Source: Ruminococcaceae bacterium UBA6413
GTDB lineage: Bacteria > Bacillota > Clostridia > Oscillospirales > Ruminococcaceae
Assembly: GCA_002437415.1 (NCBI GenBank)
Contig: DJPL01000050.1
Span: forward strand, 26,412-44,438
Direction of reading: 5' to 3'
Length of the DNA stretch: 18,027 bases
In this document: positions 13,910 to 18,027 of the stretch, piece after piece
Numbering within the stretch: position 1 is the stretch's first letter
How the letters are laid out: the number at the start of each line of letters is the position of its first letter
The notes under the pieces: model-generated
The model's input: only the letters and a program-made list of their open reading frames with translations
The model's database searches: none
Told to the model about the DNA's origin: nothing
Translations under genes and position numbers: made by a program

Positions 13910-16501
13910 ATGAATTACTACAGCGAAGAAGCAGAAAAAGTCCTGTCGGAACTGAAAACAAGTACAGACGGGCTGACAAGCGGAGAAGCCGCCGAAAGAC
14001 AGAGCAGATACGGCAAAAACGAGATAGCGGAAAAGAAGAAAAAAGGCGTACTGCGGGTATTTGCTGAGCAGTTTGCCGATCTGCTTGTCATCATTCTGAT
14101 CGTATCGGCGCTTATATCCGTTTTTACAGGCAGTATCGAAAGCGCAATAGTGATCATCTGCGTTATAACTATGAATGCCGTGCTCGGAACTATCCAGCAT
14201 TTCAAGGCGGAAAAATCGCTCGAAGCACTAAAGTCTATGTCCTCCCCGACAGCTAAGGTTATGCGTGACGGTAATGTCCGAGTTATAGATGCGGCGGATA
14301 TAACCGTTGGCGATATTGTTATTATTGAGCAGGGCGATATCGTTCCCGCTGACGGAAGAGTGATCTCAGCCGCATCTCTTCAGGTAAACGAAAGCTCGCT
14401 TACGGGAGAAAGCAACGGCATAGAAAAGTTTACCGAGATGCTGACAGGCGACAGCATACCGCTCGGTGACAGAAAAAATATGGTTTACACGGGTTCGCTT
14501 GTTACAGCGGGCAGGGGAATGTTCGTCGTAACAGCAACCGGAATGGCTACAGAGCTTGGCAAGATAGCAGGGCTTATAAATACCGCAGAACGAAAGAAAA
14601 CACCGTTACAGCGCAGTTTAGACAAGTTTTCAAAGCAGCTGTCGATAGTTATCCCTGTGCTGAGCCTTATAGTTATGATACTCTATATCGTAAGAGGCAC
14701 TCCTATACTTGATTCGCTGATGTTTGCGGTAGCTCTTGCGGTAGCGGCAATACCCGAAGCATTAAGCTCCATAGTAACGATAGCGCTTGCTATCGGCACA
14801 AGAAAGATGGCAGAGCAGAACGCTGTTATAAAAGACCTTAAAGCTGTCGAGGGACTCGGCTGTGTATCTGTTATATGCAGTGATAAGACAGGTACATTGA
14901 CTCAGAACAGAATGACCGTAAGACAGGTATATCTTTGTGGCAGACAGGAAAACGTCGACATAGCGTGCAGTGATAATGATATAACAATGCTTAAATACGC
15001 TATGGCACTATGTAATGACGCTGTGTATTCAGATGGCAAAGTGATTGGCGATCCTACAGAAACGGCGCTTTCGGATTATATCGGCAGCACAGAATATGAG
15101 CGTATAAGAACAGAGTATCCCCGAATATCCGAAATACCGTTCGACAGCGACAGAAAGCTTATGAGCACCTGCCATATGCTGGACGGCAGACGTACAATGT
15201 TTACAAAAGGTGCAACAGATAATCTACTGCCGCGTCTTGTTTCAATTTGCGACAACGGCGTAATTCGTCCGATAACCGAAAGCGATAAGGTGGGAATCTC
15301 TGTTGCTAACGAACGTTTTTCGGGTCTTGGTATGAGGGTGCTTGCATTTGCATATAAGGTTATCGGTAAAGCTTCTGATGATACCGAAGACAACTATATA
15401 TTCATAGGACTTGCGGCTATGACCGATCCGCCGCGTTCCGAGAGCAAGGCGGCTGTTGCCGACTGTATCAGTGCGGGTATAAAGCCTGTTATGATAACAG
15501 GCGATCATAAGACTACAGCCTCGGCGATAGCAAGAGAGATCGGTATAATGCGTGACGGAGATATCAGCCTTGACGGCACGGAGCTTGATAGAATGTCGGA
15601 CGAAGAGTTGGACGGCATAATCGATAAGGTATCCGTATACGCGCGTGTTTCCCCTGACAATAAGATAAGGATAGTAGACCGTTGGCAGAGCAAGGGTAAG
15701 ATAGTTGCCATGACCGGTGACGGAGTAAATGACGCTCCAGCGCTGAAAAAAGCAGATGTCGGTGTTGCTATGGGCATAACAGGAACACAGGTTTCTAAAG
15801 ATGCCGCATCAATGATACTGACCGACGACAATTTTGCTACTATAATTAAATCTGTAGCAAACGGCAGAGCGATCTATGCCAACATCAAAAATGCCGTGAA
15901 GTTCCTGCTTTCGGGTAATTTTGCAGCTATAATCGCTGTGCTTTGTACGGCAGTGCCCGGACTTCCCGCACCGTTTACCGCAGTACAGCTACTGTTTATA
16001 AATCTCCTTACTGACTCACTACCCGCAATTGCGATCAGCACAGAAAAAGCCGATCGTTCACTACTTTCGCAAAAGCCGCGCGACAGTAAATCATCATTTC
16101 TTACAAAGGCTATGTCACTGCGTATTGTTGCGGGCGGTGTGCTTATAGCTCTCGCTGTTATGTCGGCGTACTTCATCGGCTCTGCCGTATCTGCGGGACT
16201 TGCGTGTGCTATGGCGTTTACTACACTGTGTATTGCAAGGCTTTTCCACGGATTTAATTGCCGCGGAGATAAGTCGCTTTTCAGCCTTGGAATTACTACC
16301 AATAAATTCTCGCTGCTTGCGTTCTTTGCAGGTATAGTTCTTTTATGTCTGGCGGTATTCATTCCCGGGGTTTCCGACTTGTTCGGCACTCAGGTTATGA
16401 ATGCGGGGAATTTCGGAATATCGTTGCTTCTTGGTTTTGCACCGACATTTTTAATTCAGTCGGTAAGAATAATAAAAGAGGCTTTTATCAAAAAGAAATA
16501 A
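13910..16501 (+). CDS. P2A-type cation-transporting ATPase, probable Mn2+ exporter
   Basis: The 863-residue P-type ATPase of the SERCA/PMR1 group uses ATP to drive divalent cations across the membrane. Its domains in order are an N-terminal cation-ATPase region, M1-M2, an actuator domain with TGES (165-168), M4 with IPEAL (E283), the phosphorylation motif DKTGTLT (D325), the nucleotide-binding KGA (433-435), the hinge TGDGVNDAP (602-610), and M5-M10. Metal site II residues are kept: N670 in M5, and N698 and D702 in M6 (NLLTDSLPA). The site I Glu of SERCA is replaced by A673, as in single-site Ca2+/Mn2+ pumps such as PMR1. The start at ATG 13910 follows GGAAAGG (13899-13905). In-frame ATGs at 13829 and 13877 fall in the terminator or lack a ribosome-binding site. 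The Mn2+ riboswitch upstream makes Mn2+ export the best guess, and Ca2+ remains possible. Confidence 0.93.
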   Translation: MNYYSEEAEKVLSELKTSTDGLTSGEAAERQSRYGKNEIAEKKKKGVLRVFAEQFADLLVIILIVSALISVFTGSIESAIVIICVITMNAVLGTIQHFKAEKSLEALKSMSSPTAKVMRDGNVRVIDAADITVGDIVIIEQGDIVPADGRVISAASLQVNESSLTGESNGIEKFTEMLTGDSIPLGDRKNMVYTGSLVTAGRGMFVVTATGMATELGKIAGLINTAERKKTPLQRSLDKFSKQLSIVIPVLSLIVMILYIVRGTPILDSLMFAVALAVAAIPEALSSIVTIALAIGTRKMAEQNAVIKDLKAVEGLGCVSVICSDKTGTLTQNRMTVRQVYLCGRQENVDIACSDNDITMLKYAMALCNDAVYSDGKVIGDPTETALSDYIGSTEYERIRTEYPRISEIPFDSDRKLMSTCHMLDGRRTMFTKGATDNLLPRLVSICDNGVIRPITESDKVGISVANERFSGLGMRVLAFAYKVIGKASDDTEDNYIFIGLAAMTDPPRSESKAAVADCISAGIKPVMITGDHKTTASAIAREIGIMRDGDISLDGTELDRMSDEELDGIIDKVSVYARVSPDNKIRIVDRWQSKGKIVAMTGDGVNDAPALKKADVGVAMGITGTQVSKDAASMILTDDNFATIIKSVANGRAIYANIKNAVKFLLSGNFAAIIAVLCTAVPGLPAPFTAVQLLFINLLTDSLPAIAISTEKADRSLLSQKPRDSKSSFLTKAMSLRIVAGGVLIALAVMSAYFIGSAVSAGLACAMAFTTLCIARLFHGFNCRGDKSLFSLGITTNKFSLLAFFAGIVLLCLAVFIPGVSDLFGTQVMNAGNFGISLLLGFAPTFLIQSVRIIKEAFIKKK

Positions 16502-16531
16502 GTTATTAGCAGTTTAAATGCGACAAATGGG

Positions 16532-16560
16532 TTTACATTTTGCACTTGATATGATAAAAT
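16532..16560 (+). promoter_or_regulatory. Promoter of galM
   Basis: TTTACA at 16532-16537 (5/6) and TAAAAT at 16555-16560 (5/6) are separated by 17 nt, with TG at 16552-16553 extending the -10. Transcription should start near 16567, giving a leader of about 40 nt. No terminator is visible between the ATPase stop (16501) and this promoter. Confidence 0.75.
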
Positions 16561-16606
16561 TAAAAGAGCGGCTGATACCGCAAATTTAATTTGGACGGTA
16601 AATGTT

Positions 16607-17641
16607 ATGAGCATTGAAAAGAAACTTTGGGGCAGTCATGACGGAAAGGATTGCTACTTATTCACACTTGAAAACGGCAATATGAAAGCCGAGATCACAA
16701 ATTACGCAGGCTCGCTTGTAAAGCTGACAGTACCAGATAAGGATGGCAACAAGGGTGACGTACTTCTGGGTTATGATACACTTGACGGTTATGTAGCAGG
16801 CACAAGCAGTCAGGGTGCACTGGTCGGCAGATACGCAAACCGCATCGGCGGCGCTAAGTTCACGCTTAACGGTAAGGAATATACTCTTGCAAAGAACGAC
16901 AACGGCAACACGCTCCACGGCGGTAATGTCGGCTTCAATAAGAAGGTATGGGACGTTAAGGATTACGGCGAGGACGGAGCTCCTTATGTTGTATTCTCAT
17001 ATACAAGTGTTGACGGCGAAGAGGGCTTCCCGGGTACGCTGACACTTGATGTTAAGTACACTCTGACAGCCGACTCCATAGAGATATGCTATAACGCGGT
17101 GAGTGATAAGGACACGGTGATGAACTTCACAAACCACTCATACTTTAACTTAAACGGCACAGACGCAGGCAATATCAAGGATCACATTGCGCAGATATTT
17201 GCTGATAAGTACACACCCGTAAGTTCCGTGCTTATCCCTACAGGCGAGATAGCAAGCGTCAAGGGCACACCGTTTGATTTCACCTCACCCAAGAGAATAG
17301 GCGAGGATATCGACAACGGCAAGCTCCCGGGCGGTTATGATCATAACTATGTTTTAGGTGAAACCAAGGAAATGAGAAAAGCCGCAGAGGTATATTCCGA
17401 TAAGACGGGCAGAGTAATGACGACCTATACCGATATGCCCGCTATCCAGTTCTATATAAGCGGCGGTCTCGGCGGCGAAACAGGCAAGGGCGGCAAGGAA
17501 ATGTTCAAAAATCAGGGCTTCTGCCTTGAAAGCCAGTTCTGCCCCGACTCACCAAACAAGCCGCAGTTCAAGCCCACTTGCGTGTATAAGGCAGGGGAGC
17601 AGTACAACTTTACTACCGTGTATAAATTCTCGATAAAGTAA
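16607..17641 (+). CDS. galM: Aldose 1-epimerase (mutarotase)
   Basis: This 344-residue cytoplasmic enzyme interconverts the alpha and beta anomers of aldoses such as galactose and glucose, the entry step to the Leloir pathway. Family residues are visible: R75 in LVGRYANRI, H104 in NTLHGG, the catalytic acid H177 in NFTNHSYFNLNG, D245 in GGYDHNYVLG and the catalytic base E308 in FCLESQFCPDSPN. The length is normal for GalM and there is no signal peptide. The ATG at 16607 has GGACGG at 16593-16598, 8 nt upstream. An overlapping ATG at 16602 is out of frame. It has its own promoter and a distant terminator and no other sugar genes nearby, so it is probably monocistronic. The specific sugar cannot be deduced. 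Confidence 0.95.
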   Translation: MSIEKKLWGSHDGKDCYLFTLENGNMKAEITNYAGSLVKLTVPDKDGNKGDVLLGYDTLDGYVAGTSSQGALVGRYANRIGGAKFTLNGKEYTLAKNDNGNTLHGGNVGFNKKVWDVKDYGEDGAPYVVFSYTSVDGEEGFPGTLTLDVKYTLTADSIEICYNAVSDKDTVMNFTNHSYFNLNGTDAGNIKDHIAQIFADKYTPVSSVLIPTGEIASVKGTPFDFTSPKRIGEDIDNGKLPGGYDHNYVLGETKEMRKAAEVYSDKTGRVMTTYTDMPAIQFYISGGLGGETGKGGKEMFKNQGFCLESQFCPDSPNKPQFKPTCVYKAGEQYNFTTVYKFSIK

Positions 17642-17668
17642 TAGACGTAATGTGACGGATTTGGAGCG

Positions 17669-17700
17669 CGTAACTTACTGAGAGCTTTCGTAAGTTTACG
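17669..17700. other. Bulged hairpin in the galM 3' region
   Basis: CGTAACTTAC (17669-17678) pairs with 17690-17700 (GTAAG, a bulged T, then TTACG), forming a 10-bp stem with an 11-nt loop. It lies 28 nt after the galM stop and lacks a T run, so it is not a typical terminator. Its role is unknown; it might stabilise the 3' end or be chance. Confidence 0.4.
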
Positions 17701-17756
17701 ATGCAGGTACATTTTGGCTTTATGTGTCGGAGCTTTTGACACTTGTTACAATGATT

Positions 17757-17800
17757 ATATAGCCCCTGTTGCAGAGATGTAACAGGGGCTATATTATTTT
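17757..17800. terminator. Strong terminator downstream of galM
   Basis: A 14-bp perfect stem (17757-17770 with 17781-17794), extended by a G-U and a C-G pair around a 6-nt loop, has four consecutive G-C pairs and is followed by TATTTT. It is 115 nt past the galM stop and is the only good candidate for ending that transcript. The symmetric A/T flanks could also work on the other strand. Confidence 0.8.
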
Positions 17801-17849
17801 GGGTTGGAGCTCTTGAGCATTCGGGTTCTATGGCGTCTATTACAGAGCA

Positions 17850-17883
17850 TAAATAAAACCCTCTCCGAGTATCAGAGAGGGTT
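17850..17883 (-). terminator. rpsI: Terminator of the rpsI transcript
   Basis: A 9-bp perfect stem, AACCCTCTC (17857-17865) with GAGAGGGTT (17875-17883), has a 9-nt loop. Read on the minus strand, the T-rich tail TTTTATTT follows the stem, so it should stop transcription coming from rpsI, whose stop codon is about 80 nt upstream on that strand. Confidence 0.82.
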
Positions 17884-17964
17884 ATTATCATATATTGTCC
17901 TCGTAACAAACACGAGTAAATCCATAAGCCCACACCTGAAATAATCCGGCGTATAGGGCTGAGA

Positions 17965-18027
17965 TTATCTCTTTGAGAACTGGGGAGCGCGACGTGCAGC
18001 CTTTAAGCCGTACTTCTTTCTTTCCTT
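17965..18027 (-). CDS. rpsI: Ribosomal protein S9, C-terminal 20 residues only
   Basis: Read on the minus strand from the window edge, 20 codons and a TAA (complement of 17965-17967) encode KERKKYGLKAARRAPQFSKR. This is the highly conserved basic tail of ribosomal protein S9; in the 30S subunit this tail reaches the P-site tRNA, and the terminal Lys-Arg is invariant. The rest of the gene, normally about 130 residues and usually preceded by rplM, lies beyond the window. The fragment is too short for ordinary gene finding, but the match to the S9 C terminus is distinctive. Confidence 0.95.
   Translation of the reverse strand, partial: KERKKYGLKAARRAPQFSKR

Larger units (their letters stand above)
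17642..17964. other. Gene-free convergent intergenic region
   Basis: This 323-bp stretch lies between the stops of galM (+) and rpsI (-). It holds the bulged hairpin, the galM terminator and the rpsI terminator. A minus-strand open frame at 17613-17933 crosses both terminators and resembles nothing, so I do not regard it as a gene. The stretches 17801-17849 and 17884-17964 show nothing recognisable. Confidence 0.8.

Noticed and set aside
13718..14200. 160-codon minus-strand frame over the riboswitch and ATPase start
   Set aside because: It overlaps a structured leader and a conserved coding start, and its composition is typical of a shadow frame.
17736..17764. Perfect TTGACA upstream of the galM terminator as a promoter
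   Set aside because: No -10 box at 16-18 nt spacing; the sequence at that distance is part of the terminator stem, and there is no gene downstream on that strand.
17613..17933. 106-codon minus-strand frame between rpsI and galM
   Set aside because: It spans two terminators and the end of galM and resembles no protein family.

Overview
The window looks like a chromosomal segment from a low-to-mid GC Gram-positive anaerobe of the Clostridia, probably Oscillospiraceae/Ruminococcus-like. This is inferred from the EF-Tu sequence style, AAAGGA/GGAGG ribosome-binding sites, TTGACA/TATAAT promoters, TTG and GTG starts, and a yybP-ykoY-type riboswitch. I see no insertion sequence, phage gene, CRISPR array or tRNA. 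The ends are housekeeping genes: the C-terminal three quarters of tuf on the left (+ strand) and the last 20 codons of rpsI on the right (- strand).

Layout. 1-974: tuf and its terminator. 1000-3351: cca (CCA-adding enzyme) followed 18 nt later by a lone MreB/Mbl-type actin gene, ending in a hairpin shared with a convergent gene. 3392-3895 (-): a CxxCxxCC (YkgJ-like) metal-cluster protein, whose promoter diverges from that of the next operon. 4117-9170: module A, MoxR AAA+ ATPase, DUF58 protein, and a 934-residue membrane transglutaminase-like protein (TgpA type). 9262-13636: module B with its own promoter, a DHH-family phosphoesterase, a second MoxR, a second DUF58 and an eight-helix membrane protein with a DUF4129-like tail but no transglutaminase domain. 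The last three genes of module B are translationally overlapped. 13685-16501: a near-consensus promoter, a manganese-sensing yybP-ykoY riboswitch with an overlapping terminator, and a P2A-type cation ATPase, most likely a Mn2+ exporter. 16607-17641: galM (aldose 1-epimerase) with its own promoter. 17642-17964: a gene-free stretch with two terminators, one for galM and one for rpsI.

How the genes work together. The clearest regulatory unit is riboswitch plus ATPase. The 3' strand of aptamer helix P1 is also the 5' arm of the terminator, so metal binding should favour read-through and export. The most intriguing accessory feature is the back-to-back pair of MoxR-DUF58-membrane modules. MoxR ATPases are thought to remodel partner proteins, DUF58 has a vWA-like fold, and the membrane subunits carry either a transglutaminase/protease-like ectodomain (A) or none (B). 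Their substrate is unknown; a cell-envelope role is an inference.
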